Shown: positions 26,039 through 36,545 of the stretch, piece after piece
Position numbering within the stretch: position 1 is the first letter of the stretch
How the letters are laid out: every line of letters starts with the position of its first letter
Assembly: GCA_030386875.1 (NCBI GenBank)
Contig: CM059558.1
Coordinates: forward strand, 12,037,501-12,101,500
DNA: 64,000 nucleotides
Source: Morinoia aosen
Taxonomy: Eukaryota > Arthropoda > Malacostraca > Amphipoda > Talitridae
Direction of reading: 5' to 3'
The notes under the pieces: model-generated
Database searches by the model: none
What the model was told of the DNA's origin: nothing
What the model saw: only the letters and a program-made list of their open reading frames with translations
Program-made: the position numbers and the translations under genes

Positions 26039-26516
26039 GTGATGTGAACTTTCCTTTTAAAGTATCTGCTATAACTATTCTAACTGATTCTCAAGTAACC
26101 CTAGCTTGGCTCTTAAGTGGTAAACCTCCGCGCAAGAATCTATTTGTAAGCAATAGATTAAAAGATACAGAAGCTATGCGTAAGGAACTTGAATATAAGA
26201 TTTTATCGACCTGCAGCTATGAGTATGTACCCACGATGTTTAACGTAGCTGATATGCTTACTCGTGGTTTGAAGGTGTCTAAATTTCTAGAGTGCAAACC
26301 CTTATGGTTAGAAGGTCCATCTTGGATAAGAGACAGTAGAGATAAGTGGCCAAAGGGTCACTTAGGTTGTATTCCTCAGCAATTTATTTCAGACACATGT
26401 GTTGCCGTTAATATCTCTCCCCCAGGTGAAGCTTCGATTGTGGAGCTTGAGTGCTTTTCCTCCTATCCCAGACTATTAGGTGTGGTAGAGAAGGTATTTG
26501 GAGCAGTAGCCAGGGT
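25865..26516 (+). pseudogene. BEL/Pao RNase H and start of integrase region
   Basis: Reading on from RT in a new frame gives an RNase H domain. All four acidic positions can be matched: Asp in FCDAS, Glu in SLELLAV, Asp in LTDSQV and Asp in FNVADMLTRG. It is followed by PLWLEGPSWI and a CFSSYPRLLGVV segment, which resembles the stretch before the integrase zinc finger of BEL/Pao Pol. Homology then stops; the ORF runs on into GAGTCG repeats, giving meaningless Ser-Glu repeats. The integrase core is absent. Confidence 0.83.
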
Positions 26517-26712
26517 TGCGGAGTCCGAGTCGGAGTCGGGAGTCGGAGTCGCCGGAGTCGGATGTTTTAGGGTGGAGTCGGAGTCGCTTTTCCGAATGTG
26601 GGGGAGTCGGAGTCGCTTTTCCGAATGTGGGGGAGTCGGAGTCGCTTTTCCGAATGTGGTAGAGTCGGAGTCGGAGTCGGGGTCGTTCATTCGGATGTGG
26701 TAGAGTCGTGGT
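26517..26712. repeat. GAGTCG minisatellite
   Basis: GGAGTCGGAGTCG-type hexamer runs mixed with a ~30-bp unit containing GTCGCTTTTCCGAATGTGGG, repeated about three times. It begins where BEL/Pao homology ends, so it may mark the deletion or rearrangement that removed the 3' end of the element. Confidence 0.88.
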
Positions 26713-27231
26713 TGGAGTCGCAATTTTTTTGGTGTCTTCGATTCTAATTTTTGCTAAAAATTATTTATAATTGTTTAAAACCAAAAGTAAACATAACAGA
26801 GTTAGAATACTTTGCTGAAAAATCTAAAAAATACGCACAGTTTTTGTTGATTATTTTGTTCTAAGTTTGAAACAGCGTATTTATACCTATCACCTGATAC
26901 CGTCATGTTATCTAGTCATTGAGGGTTTGTACAAACATATATGAGAAACCTACGAGTGCGAAATATAATTTTTGTACTCAGCATTAATGAATATTTTGTA
27001 GTTAAAAGCAGGAACTAGTAATTGAAAGCATCGCAAACTCATTCTGTATATTTCTGTTTTGTTCATTTCTCCTTCAATTAATACATGTACAGAAAACTTA
27101 CAGGCTATCCTGTAATCGTTTACAGTTATTAAATTTAAGCTTGTTTCCTCATGAACTTACAATTAAGGACTAAAATTAAATTAGTATTTAACTTATAAAT
27201 AAAACTTAATCTCTGAATATTAAATCTAAAA
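26713..27231. other. AT-rich stretch, nothing recognised
   Basis: About 520 bp of AT-rich unique-looking sequence between the GAGTCG minisatellite and a piggyBac-like MITE. No ORF of note, tandem repeat or inverted repeat was seen. Confidence 0.6.
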
Positions 27232-27460
27232 TTAACCCTTTACTGCCCAACTGGACTATTTCGTCCTCTTTCAAAAATAACAATAATATATCGTATTTCT
27301 TATTCAATTTGTTCACTAATGTGTCCTTTGAACTGCACTGCCGAATGGCAGTTCCTTCCCCATCTTGATAACAGTGACTACCTAATGCCAGTGTCGGTTT
27401 AGTGATAGTGGTTGTCATAACGGTAATATGAGTATAAAAATGTGGGCGTTAAAGGGTTAA
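27232..27460. mobile_element. piggyBac-like MITE, TTAA-flanked
   Basis: TTAA at both ends (27232-27235 and 27457-27460) with terminal inverted repeats CCCTTTACTGCCCA and, on the other strand, CCCTTTAACGCCCA, matching at 12 of 14 positions. TTAA target duplication and a CCC-type end are the piggyBac signature. It is about 229 bp and has no coding capacity, so it is non-autonomous. It is not obviously the same family as the three CACTTTGACTG elements further right. Confidence 0.75.
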
Positions 27461-27499
27461 TGTAGCAAAACTCATTACTTTAATATATAAAAATTTCTA

Positions 27500-27995
27500 T
27501 AACCCAGCTCTAGGCTCGTCTTTGGTTTTTGAACTTTAGTTTGCCATCCTGAATACAGCCAATTGAACACACCATTTGAGCCAAGCTGCACTGACCTCTT
27601 AAATTTTTTGGATGCCGATTCAGATCGCCTCCAGCCATTGACCACACAACTTGATCATCAACTTTATAACTGAGCATACACAGTCTTCGTCGCGTCGACC
27701 TGCCTCCGCATCCCCAGCGGAACCTCCCGTGCTGCCAACGCCGGGACGCAGGTGGTTTTTCATCCTCTTCGCTGCGCTCTCCTTTCATCGAGGACCGAGC
27801 GGACGGGGATGACAGGCTAAGGCACCCTTCTTGCTGCTGACTGCCCTGCTCACCATCCACTCGCCTGACTCCACTTCCCGGCACGTCCTGATGCTCACGA
27901 GCTTATTGGAGGTTTGTGAACTATTAGTTCAGTAACCAATTACTTGCCATGCCGTGAGCTGGGTACTTAGGGCGACGTTTCCCCATGCATTCTTA
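27500..27995. other. GC-richer patch of unknown origin
   Basis: GC content rises between about 27,640 and 27,900. A 124-codon minus-strand ORF (27510-27884) and several plus-strand openings cross it, but none matches a domain I recognise. Its place after a BEL/Pao fragment and before an AATAAA signal suggests it may be part of a retroelement end, but no repeat pair supports that. Confidence 0.35.
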
Positions 27996-28245
27996 ATAAC
28001 TATAACTTATAACTTGTAAACTTGCCTTAAAACTTATAACTTATAACTTATAAACTTACCTTAAAACTTAAAACTTATAAACTTACCTTAAAACTTATAA
28101 CTTATAAACTTACCTTAAAACTTATAACTTATAAACTTACCTTAAAACTTATAACTTATAAACTTACCTTAAAACTTATAACTTATAAACTTACCTTAAA
28201 ACTTATAACTTATAAACTTAGCTTAAAACTTATAAACTTACCTTA
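27996..28245. repeat. 27-bp minisatellite (CTTATAAACTTACCTTAAAA)
   Basis: About eight copies of a 27-bp unit built from ACTTATA steps followed by CTTACCTTAAAA, highly homogeneous in the centre and degraded at both ends. Purely AT-rich and non-coding. Confidence 0.92.
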
Positions 28246-28261
28246 CAACGATAAACTGTAT

Positions 28262-28860
28262 GAAACCTAAAACTAAACACTAAATCTTAACTAACTGTAA
28301 CTAAGAGTAACCAACTCCACAGAGCCCGGGTGCTGGCTTGCTACGACGGCACAGTCACAGATCGCAAGTGGACCGCCCGCCTGTCTCCCAGAAGACCGGC
28401 TCCGGAGGACTCGTACTTTTGTTGCCCTTGGTTTTAGTGCTTTGGTCTTGTTGAAATGTCGTTCCGTCATTTGACCTAATAAAGTACGGCAAATTTTCCC
28501 ATTACGGAATCCGTGTATTTCACTCTCCTATATATAATATTATTAAATCCTTTTTTCTATAATACTTTTTTTGTTCACTTCCTACGTCGCCAAGACGACA
28601 AATGTTCACTGAAGAATTATTGTGTTTCGTACCTCTGTTTCCCTACTGACACCGAATAGTTTAAAAACACCGATAGTTTGAAGTGAGCTACCAGTAAGAA
28701 TAACGGGTGAACGAGAAGTTGAAAAACATTCACTATTACCAGAGAAAATATGATAAAAAGTGCAACTGACTTTGAACTGACTTTAACTAAAATATGTTCT
28801 CATTAAAAGCGACTCATAAAAAAAATCGCGACTCATGTCGGAGACTTACCTGGTCGTAAA
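28262..28860 (+). other. Possible LTR-like or 3'-end remnant with AATAAA
   Basis: GC-rich text at about 28,310-28,430 is followed by an AATAAA signal (28478-28483), a TATATAATATTATT stretch and then ACGTCGCCAAGACGAC near 28,585. The mix of a poly(A) signal and a GC-rich leader resembles a retroelement LTR or leader, but no second copy exists in the window, so this stays a suggestion. The remaining bases to 28,860 are AT-rich with nothing recognised. Confidence 0.25.
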
Positions 28861-29194
28861 AAATGTAACATTACGTACAGCAAATTTCGAGAAACAGACA
28901 TCTCGAACTCAGAGCACCACTGAGCGTAACCAACCGTCATCATGAATACGTCATTGTTCACGGCCAGCCGAAACCCTCCCTGTTTCCACGCCTCCTTCCT
29001 CCAGCTTTAAAGAGCAGCCCCTCTTTCTCTCAGCTGTAAGCTTCAATGCTTCGATAAACGGCTTGGATTTACCTCGCTTTTCATAAAATACTTGCTGAGA
29101 AAGGTAAAATTTTAGCAAATCAGTATCAGCGATATATATACAAAAGCTACTTCGTTCTCAAAATCCAGTCATAGCTATACAATTACAACGCACG

Positions 29195-30541
29195 ATGCAT
29201 CACTACGAGACTCGCTTTGCAGGCCGGAAAGTGCCGTTCTCTGCACAAATGTTGCCCTACACAACATCCCGAAAAAATGGTTCTCTCAGGGGCAAAAATA
29301 CGACCTTACCAAGCAAAGTGCCTGCAAGTAGGGGACCTACATCCACTCACTCACAAGATTCTAATGCTCAAAAGACAGGAGACTTGTTAACAGCTGCCAG
29401 TAACCCCGTCAAAGAATGTGTGTAACGTTCCGAAGCAACGTCAGTGAAGACTTTGCAACCAATATCGCCGGATGAGGGAAAACGTATCTGCCAAACCTCC
29501 AGAAATCATTTGAAGGTTCGAAGCAGTGAAGTCTCAGCCGCAACACGACAACCACCTGCTCCTCATCTGAACAAGCATAACAGCGTGCCAGCTCCCCAGC
29601 TCTGCGTCAACAACAACGCTCCGAACTGTCCGCCAGCGGCGGGGACACAAACACCTTTCTTTGCTCTTTTATTCAGTGACAAACGCCATCCTCATCAGTG
29701 GTACAAGACAAAATAGTTTTTATTAATAGGGACATTTCAAGCGTGGTAGACTTTTCTCATTCTCCAGATAATATGTTCGATAATATTCGCGCTCAAACCG
29801 ATACTGGCAGTAAATTACCCCAGAGCGCAAGCTGTGAAAACAAAATAAAATTTCCAGTACAGAGCAATAAAAAAACACTGTTGCTTCTTTTAATGGCTAC
29901 TTGCACCCGCTTCAAATAACAAGCTCTCAAAAAATTCATGAAATTATTCACAATTTGTCTCTAACAGCAGCGTTTTTCAATAAATCCTTAAGACAAGTGA
30001 GCCTCCTAGCCCGTCGTCAATTTTCTCTACAGTATCAAACATTCAGAACCTAACCGAGCAACTTTTTGCTTTAAATTCTCGTATAAATTCTCAAGACCTT
30101 GCACCTGTTGTACCTGCTAGTATCTCTTGTGAAATCGACTCCAATTGTCGAGAACCTTACGACACTTTGCTGCTAGGTGATAATATCCTAAGCACGATCA
30201 GAAGAAAGGACATCGATCGCTCATGCTGGATCAAAACTGTTCCGTCAGGGGGCTTCGATGACCTTCTCCACACTGTAAATTGCATGCCTAGATTTAAAAA
30301 TTATATACTAAGTTTTGATGGTCTCTGCCACTCGCCATCAGACCTTGCTCGAATCAAACAACAAATTGTAAGGAGGTACGCACTTTCTCGTATTTATATT
30401 GCCAATGCTTGCAGTGCAAACGAATTCAACAAAGCGATGCATTTTTGCAAAAACCTGGGTTTAAACTTGATTCAATTTCAAACTTACCCAGATAATGAAA
30501 ATGGTGACGCACTCAATAAATTTCAATGGCCTCGGACCTAG
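29195..30541 (+). pseudogene. LINE ORF1 remnant with SGNH-hydrolase-like domain
   Basis: Starts at an ATG (29195) and survives as several open pieces in different frames: 29195-29425, about 29,430-29,716, to 29,919, then about 30,000-30,541. The first part is basic and Ser/Thr/Pro-rich. The last piece begins with a heptad-like stretch (VSNIQNLTEQLFALNSRI), possibly a coiled coil. It is followed by LLLGDNILSTI, a Pro-Ser-Gly-Gly-Phe-Asp-Asp-Leu-Leu block and a hydrophobic strand, an order resembling the SGNH esterase domain of CR1-type ORF1 proteins. The usual catalytic Ser of GDS is Asn here and no clear GxND block is seen. ORF1 proteins bind the LINE RNA. Domain assignment is tentative. Confidence 0.6.
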
Positions 30542-31069
30542 GAAGAAAACTTCTGTTTTCTTCAACAACTTGCAATGAAATCAACATTGCGAATATTGAC
30601 CTCTTTCAACAAATTTCAAGCAATAAATGGAATTGTAGATCATTCCAATGAATCGAAAAATTTACGGAATGAGACAAATAGTCTCACCTTAAACTTTCAA
30701 AAAGATTATAAGCCTATGCACATCACTGCACATGGTACACCAAATCCTTCAAAATTGATTGCGTCATCAAGCAGAGCTCTGAGTAACTCACTCACTCACC
30801 CACAGCATGAGGAACGTGAATAAGCCTGAGCCTTTCCCTGACTCGATCACATACAAATATAATGTCAGTACGAAAAATAAATTTGCGTTACTTGCAACAG
30901 ACACAAATAGTGATTGCGCCATGCCCTCCTTTTCAACCAATTCTCAACTTTCCAGTGAGTACGCAGGAACCAAGGAAAGTCAAGCGAATACCGATATTCA
31001 AAACTATTCCAAAGAAAATCAAATCATTCGAAAATATCTTATGCCTCTGCCGGGCCTCCGTCGAACGAC

Positions 31070-31606
31070 CAAACCAATACTGCTACCGAAAAATCAACAG
31101 TGAATCAAATTTGCACACGCGTTGCAGACACTCTGGACGACTTGAAACGATCCCTCAAAATGGAGCCTGCTTACACTGTAGGTGACGGACACTGTCTCCT
31201 CCACGCCGTAACGACGCAGCTTGCTTCACAACAAATATCGAAATGGAATTATATATCTCTGAAAAAAGCCATCAAAACTGAGAGCTCCAGAAACAAGAAC
31301 CAGTATGCAAAATTCGTTGACAAGAACAGTGGCAGTTTCGAACAACTCATCGATAAATACATCGATAGAAAAGTTTTCGATCACGCAGTTGGAGACCTCA
31401 TACCACAAATACTTTCTAATGTAACGAGAACACCAATTCACGTATTTGATGAAAGAGACAATGGGATTTGGAAGACGACAATCTCCCCTACATCAAATGC
31501 TCTGATAAACTGTCCTCCGGTAAACATACACCGGAAACAGGACCACTATAGCGCCCTCTTGAAAATGCGTGATGAAAATCGTGTTGCTCCCTCCCCCATT
31601 TTGTGA
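31070..31606 (+). pseudogene. LINE ORF2 N-terminal part: OTU-type cysteine protease domain
   Basis: An open frame of ~170 codons, with no ATG at the apparent start (the same frame extends upstream of 31,100), encoding an OTU-like cysteine protease. VGDGHCLLHAV near its N-terminus matches the Asp-Gly-x-Cys catalytic block, with Cys at codon 32 counted from 31,100. QDHYSALL at codons 147-154 supplies the C-terminal His followed by an aromatic residue. OTU proteases usually cleave ubiquitin or related isopeptide bonds. The frame ends at TGA 31604-31606, but the same frame stays open beyond it into the endonuclease, so the domain was almost certainly fused to EN-RT in the ancestor. Confidence 0.78.
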
Positions 31607-32228
31607 CTAAATAACAGTAATCAAATTGAATTTGAAGCTGAAATCACAAACAATGAACGCGGCAATAAAGACCTAGAGACGAATGCTAAATGCCCTGCTA
31701 GACCTAAAAAATTCAATAACTCCACTAAAGATCTGCATATTGAGATAAATAATATCAAAATATTGCACATAAATGCTTGCAGTCTCAATGGTAAAATGGA
31801 TGACGTACGAGTAATGTTGATCACTAACGATATCGATATTTTATGCGTATCTGAAACATGGTTCGATTCACGAGTCGAAAGCTCATATCTCAGCATTACC
31901 GGGTACAAATTAATTGTACCGTTATGACGGAGTCAAGAGTAAGAGAGGAAGCGGTTTATACATTTTCATCAAAGATGTCTACTCTACATCCTTAGTTCCG
32001 ATAAAAGAAAAATGCGAAGACATAGAAATGGTTTGGCTCAATGTTTAAGTAAACAAACACAAGTCTTTCATTATCGGCAGTCTTTACAGACATCCGTCAG
32101 CATCTCTTCGTCCAACATTAGATTTCATTGAAAATACGCTTAGATTAATCTCTGCAGCCAAAAAGTCTTTCTATATTTTCGGAGATTTTAACGTAGATCG
32201 GACAAATAAAAACAACCAGCTAAGCAAG
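31607..32228 (+). pseudogene. LINE ORF2: APE-type endonuclease domain
   Basis: Continues in frame after the TGA at 31,604 with a linker, then ILHINACSLNGKMDDVR, IDILCVSETWF (conserved Asn and Glu) and a frame change near 31,915-31,922. The new frame gives LYIFIKDV, a TAA at 32046-32048, then SLYRHPS and FYIFGDFNVD. The closing LPSFSDHHSV block lies in the next open stretch. The order fits the apurinic-like endonuclease that nicks target DNA for target-primed reverse transcription. It is broken by one frameshift and one stop. Confidence 0.85.
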
Positions 32229-33932
32229 ATGCTGCACAGACTTAATCTTTCTCAAATGGTCCAAGAACCAACGCGAATTACCAACACTTCCAAAACTCTT
32301 CTTGACCTAGCAATTACAAACAATCCCCAAGCAGTACGCAGCACAGAAATCTTACCGTCCTTTTCTGATCACCATTCGGTAGAATGCCAAATCAATATTG
32401 CAAAAGAGAAACAGAAATCTAGTTACATTACATATCGCATGAAAAACCACTACTCCCCTGAAATGTTTCAAGAAAAGCTATTAGACAGATGGAGTGAATT
32501 TCAAGGCATGGAAAACACCTATGATGTCAATCTAAAAGTTTCGCTTTTCACCGAAAATTTCGTATCAGCTCTTTACGAATGCGCACCTTTCATTAGGAAG
32601 AAAGTTAAGCCAAGAATTTCTAAATGGATAACAGATGAGATAAAACGGTTGTGCAGAGCTAAAAGAAATTTGCAGCGTGAGTACAAACTGAATAAATCAG
32701 ACAGTACGCGTCGAAAATTATATAGAGATCATGAGAAGATCCTACGAAGAAAAGTTAAGGAAGCAAAACGGGACTACTTCCACAAAGAACTCTTGGCGGC
32801 GAAACAAAACCCTAAAAGAACTTGGGAAATCATTAGAGAAGTTGTTCAGTATAAAAATTCAGACTGCAAAAGCACTTTTGACAACCCCTCAAAAATGGCG
32901 AATGACTTTAACACTTTCTTCTCAAAAGTTGGCGAAGATGTTTTCAATGAAGTATCCAGGACAGTTTCAGACACATCTACAGAGGCAAATCTGAGCGATG
33001 TTTCATCCCCAAATAGTAGCAACAAGTGGAGACCAAAGCCAGTTAGCGTCATAGAGATACGAAAAATCTTATACTCACTAAAGAATACTAAAGCGACTGG
33101 ACATGATGGCATAAGCCTCCAACATATAAAAGACAGCTTCCCTGTCACAGCACCCCTTATTCGCTTGATAATAAATACATCTAAAGTCACAAACAAGTTT
33201 ACCGATCAATGGAAGCTATTCATTATTAAGCCATTACATAAATCTGGTGATATCGACATAGCGTCAAACTACAGACCAATCAGTCTCCTGCATGTTATGT
33301 CCAAAATATTAAAAAAAGTAATAACAAACCAGCTCTCGTCTTACATAGACGAGTCACATCTACTGCATCGCAATCAATATGCTTACAGAAGGAATACCAG
33401 TACTCAGGACGCCCTGTTAAACATAGCAGAAAAAATTTACAATGATATTGACCAAAAAAAATTAACTCTCTTACTATTGCTTGATCTCTCCAAAGCTTTC
33501 GACAGTGTTGAGCATATGAAAATTCTACAAAAAATTTCAAACCTCAGAATAGACACTCAGTGGTTTGGAAGCTACCTACTAAACCGCTCTCATTCAGTGT
33601 GCTTGAATAACAAAATGTCATCATTCATACCAAATAATTTTGGCGTTCCTCAAGGTTCAATCATCGGCCCAATCCTATTTTCAATTTTCATCAATGATTT
33701 CCCCACCATGCCGGCAAACACAAAAATCTCAATGTATGCTGATGACGTGCAAATTGCCATGACAAGCTCAACAGCGGATTTAAAAGAAACACAAGCCAAC
33801 GCTGAAAACCTTCTGAGAAATCTGAAATTGTGGTATGACCATAATGGCCTCAAACTTAACGCAAGTAAAACGCGGAATGCATTATTTTTGGATCACAGAA
33901 TGCGACTGAAAATTTACCACCATTCAAGCTAA
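32229..33932 (+). pseudogene. LINE ORF2: reverse transcriptase, 567-codon open stretch
   Basis: Opens with the end of the endonuclease (SDHHSV near codon 45) and runs through the RT. Blocks seen in order: KATGHDGISLQHIKDS, IIKPLHKSGD followed by YRPISLL, LLDLSKAFDSVEH (first catalytic Asp), GVPQGSIIGPILFSIFINDF and MYADDVQIAM (catalytic YADD near codons 503-506). The catalytic residues are intact. The start is only the first Met after the upstream stop and not a genuine initiation site. One extra G near 33,872, relative to the minus-strand copy, shifts the frame and ends the stretch 20 codons later. Confidence 0.93.
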
Positions 33933-34650
33933 CATTTGGAGACGATACAATTAAACCAGTAGATAAGGTTAAAAATCTGGGTGTTTGGTTTGACAAAAAT
34001 ATGACTTTCAATTCACACGTCGAAACAATGTGCAACAAAATTAACGAAACCTTAATGTTCTTTCATCATATAAAGAACACACTTGACGAAAAATCTAGAT
34101 TATTAGTGATTTAGTCTTTAGTTTTCTCGCGTCTGGACTACTGCAGTCTTGTGTAGGGAGATTTACCACAATGTCTTCAGGAAGAGTTGCAAAAATGTGT
34201 AAAATTCACCGCCAAAGTGGTATGCAAAGGAAATTTCAATAAATACGATCATGTCACCCCTCTTTTAAGAAAACTCGACTGGATCCCAACACCGAACAGA
34301 TTTATGATCCAGAAAGCTCGACGAGTATTCTCCTTTTTGTGCCTCCCCCAAAGTAATGCAGAGGTGGTAAAATTTTTTCCATCTAATATCCCAAACGAAA
34401 GACCAAACCGGAGGAACGATGTTTTAGTCAGTTACCGTTCATCTAACGTGGGACAAAAAGCTCTTTCAGTTTCTGGAGCTTTTTTGTGGAACAAGCTTCC
34501 CCAGCAAATCAAAAACTCTAAAACTGGAATAGAATTTGGAGTAAATGTGTCACGTCATTTTTCATCTCTGTCATAGGGCCTGCAGCATTACGGTATGAAC
34601 TTCCCATCTATCAGAAATTTTGATTTTCCTGAAATTTCTGTTAGAAATTT
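33933..34650 (+). pseudogene. LINE ORF2 C-terminal region
   Basis: After the frameshift near 33,872 homology to the minus-strand copy continues in other frames: LTFGDDTIKPVDKVKNLGVW, in-frame stops near 34,110 and 34,157, then a 129-codon open stretch (34187-34576) with WIPTPNRFMIQKARRVFS and SVSGAFLWNKLPQQIKNS. The latter is the C-terminal segment widespread in LINE proteins of this type. A TAG at 34574-34576 replaces a TTG in the other copy, where the frame runs about 20 codons further. Confidence 0.85.
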
Positions 34651-36545
34651 AGAAACTATTTCATTTTACGTTTGCTAAGCGATTCGTATATTCATCTTAC
34701 TTATTTCTGTCGACAACAATGAGCACCACAGCCGTCAGTTCAATGCAGCAGAACGAACGTTCTTTCAATAATTAGGAGTATTTCCTCATCTTTATTTTGT
34801 TATTTCTTTCTCTTTTCTGTATTAATATTTAACGTCCGTATGACAAATATACCATGAAATACATTTTGTGCGTACACCAATAAACAGGTTTATAGATGTG
34901 AGGGTTGTGCAAAGTTTATAATGAATTAAATTTTGGCTAACGTTGTCTCGCTATTATAAAATCATTCTCGAAGATGTTTTCAATCGATTTTCGGCTGAGC
35001 TGGGGGGAAGGGGGTAATTTAAGCATTGCATTTAGTCTTTTAATTTTTTTATTTTTTTCCTTGCGTTCAGCGCACACTAGCACTGAACTTTCAAATCGGA
35101 AAAAAACTCTAAATTTCTGTAATTAAAATTATCACTTTGGATCAAAGCCTATAATCTACCTATATGTGCCAAATTTTGTGAATATTCTCCACTCAGATGT
35201 GGTATCCGGCCTCAATGTTACTCCATTTTATCCCACGTACACATGTCCGTATAATGCTGAAGAGTTGTGTTGCTTCTTGACTATAACCTGATTTTTCTTA
35301 AAAAAATTCTGTGAAGAAATTAAAAACCAGTTCATTTTTATGTTTTTCGAAGTCTTCTTTTCCTTTTAGTTATTTTTTGCGAAAAATTTCTTAGGAATAC
35401 AGTGAGCTCAACTGTCATTTTCTGTGTAGTAGATGGTAGGTTGCTTTTATCTTTTATTTTATGTATGTATTTTTTTCTAATATTTTATTTTCAATAAGTA
35501 TATATATTAATATGTGTGTGTACGTGTGTAGGTATATATTTATTATCTACATATATAGATATACATGTTTCTATTTCATTTCTTTACTCAAAAACCATCC
35601 GGTTAATAAATTTTATAGCATTAGCGAAATGATTCAAGAATAGATCTATCACTTCCCCAGAGGGCGTTTCTGTGAATCGGATTAATGTCAAATATAATTA
35701 ATGAAATAAAGTGCAATTCGAGCATAAGAAGCGTAGTAAAATTATCTTTCTGTCCGTATGTTGTACAAGCTATGAATTTTGATATTGAGTATATATTTGT
35801 TTACCCATTTCTACCTATATTTTGTAGATATTTGTCAATCATGAGTGGTAACCGGCTTACACTCTATCCCTATTTTATCCCATGTACCCATGTCCGCATG
35901 ATGTGGTGAATATCGAGAAGATATGAAATATGTTTTTGGTGGTGATAGGGCTTTGCATATTTTTAGGGTATATTTTTCATTTCTCATTCAACTACCCTTG
36001 ACAGAGATAGACTATTGGCACGCCACGTATGGTTTGTCTATTAGTACGCCTCGTATATTTTGTCTATTAATCTGCCTCGTATGGTCTATCTATTTGTACA
36101 CCTCTGATAGCTTGTCTATTAGTACACCTCGTATAGTTTGCCTATTATTATGCCTCGTATGGCTTATCTATTTGTACACCTCGGATGGTTTGTCAATTAG
36201 TACTTCTAGTATAGAACTTTTGTTAGACTACTAGCACACCACGAATGGTTTGTCTGGTAGTACGCCTCGTATATTTTGTCAATTAATATGCCTCGTATGG
36301 TCAATCTACTTGTACACCTCTGATAGTTTGTCTATTAGTACACCTCGTATAGTTTGTCTATTATGATGCCTCGTATGGCTTATCTACTTGTACACCTCGG
36401 ATGGTTTGTCAATTAGTACTCCTCGTATGGAACATTTGTTTTAGGATGTCCTATATTAAGAAACTTTTAAAAGCCAATATGTTGGCATGTATCTCATGTG
36501 ACAACTTGGAAATACACATTTTTTTTTTCTTTCTTTTCTTTTCAT
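34651..36545 (+). other. LINE 3' untranslated region
   Basis: About 1.9 kb of non-coding sequence shared end to end, apart from small differences, with the minus-strand copy (60,349-62,264). It contains two degenerate copies of an ~87-bp block around TTTTATCCCA and ACATGTCCG (near 35,190 and 35,840), TATATA-rich stretches near 35,490-35,570, the 26-bp minisatellite and the final T-rich tail. Because both copies carry all of it, it travels with the element and is not a chance flank. Confidence 0.82.
36011..36433 (+). repeat. 26-bp minisatellite with ~219-bp higher-order unit in LINE 3' UTR
   Basis: Sixteen or so 26-bp units of the type CCTCGTATGGTTTGTCTATT, arranged as two ~8-unit blocks offset by about 219 bp (for example CACGCCACGTATGG near 36,019 against CACACCACGAATGG near 36,236). 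Corresponding units of the two blocks resemble each other more than neighbours do, which is higher-order structure. The same arrangement is present in the minus-strand LINE copy at 60,461-60,893. Confidence 0.88.

Larger units (their letters stand above)
23625..26516 (+). mobile_element. Degenerate BEL/Pao LTR-retrotransposon fragment
   Basis: A plus-strand remnant of gag-pol with the BEL/Pao order: zinc knuckle, aspartic protease, reverse transcriptase, RNase H and the start of the integrase region. It is broken by at least three frame changes and lacks most of gag at the left and most of integrase at the right. No LTR could be recognised at either end. The left junction lies inside a hairpin loop of satellite unit 5; the right end passes into a GAGTCG minisatellite. 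Family assignment rests on domain order and on the region linking RNase H to integrase; a database comparison would settle the lineage. Confidence 0.9.
29195..36545 (+). mobile_element. Jockey/CR1-superfamily-like LINE, near full length, inactive
   Basis: A non-LTR retrotransposon with a broken ORF1 (about 29,195-30,541), a broken ORF2 (about 31,000-34,650) and a ~1.9-kb 3' UTR ending in a T-rich tail (TTTCTTTCTTTTCTTTT) at about 36,545. The 5' limit was not found; up to ~300 bp of 5' UTR may lie upstream. The 3' end is set by comparison with the minus-strand copy at 60,349-63,440, which shares everything from mid-RT to the tail. Multiple stops and frameshifts show it is dead. The clade cannot be fixed by eye; an RT tree is needed. 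Confidence 0.88.

Noticed and set aside
26517..26703. Ser-Glu-rich C-terminal extension of the BEL/Pao polyprotein
   Set aside because: It is translation of the GAGTCG minisatellite that follows the point where homology ends.
27510..27884. 124-codon minus-strand ORF as a gene
   Set aside because: The GC-rich patch is open in several frames and no known domain or conserved pattern is seen.
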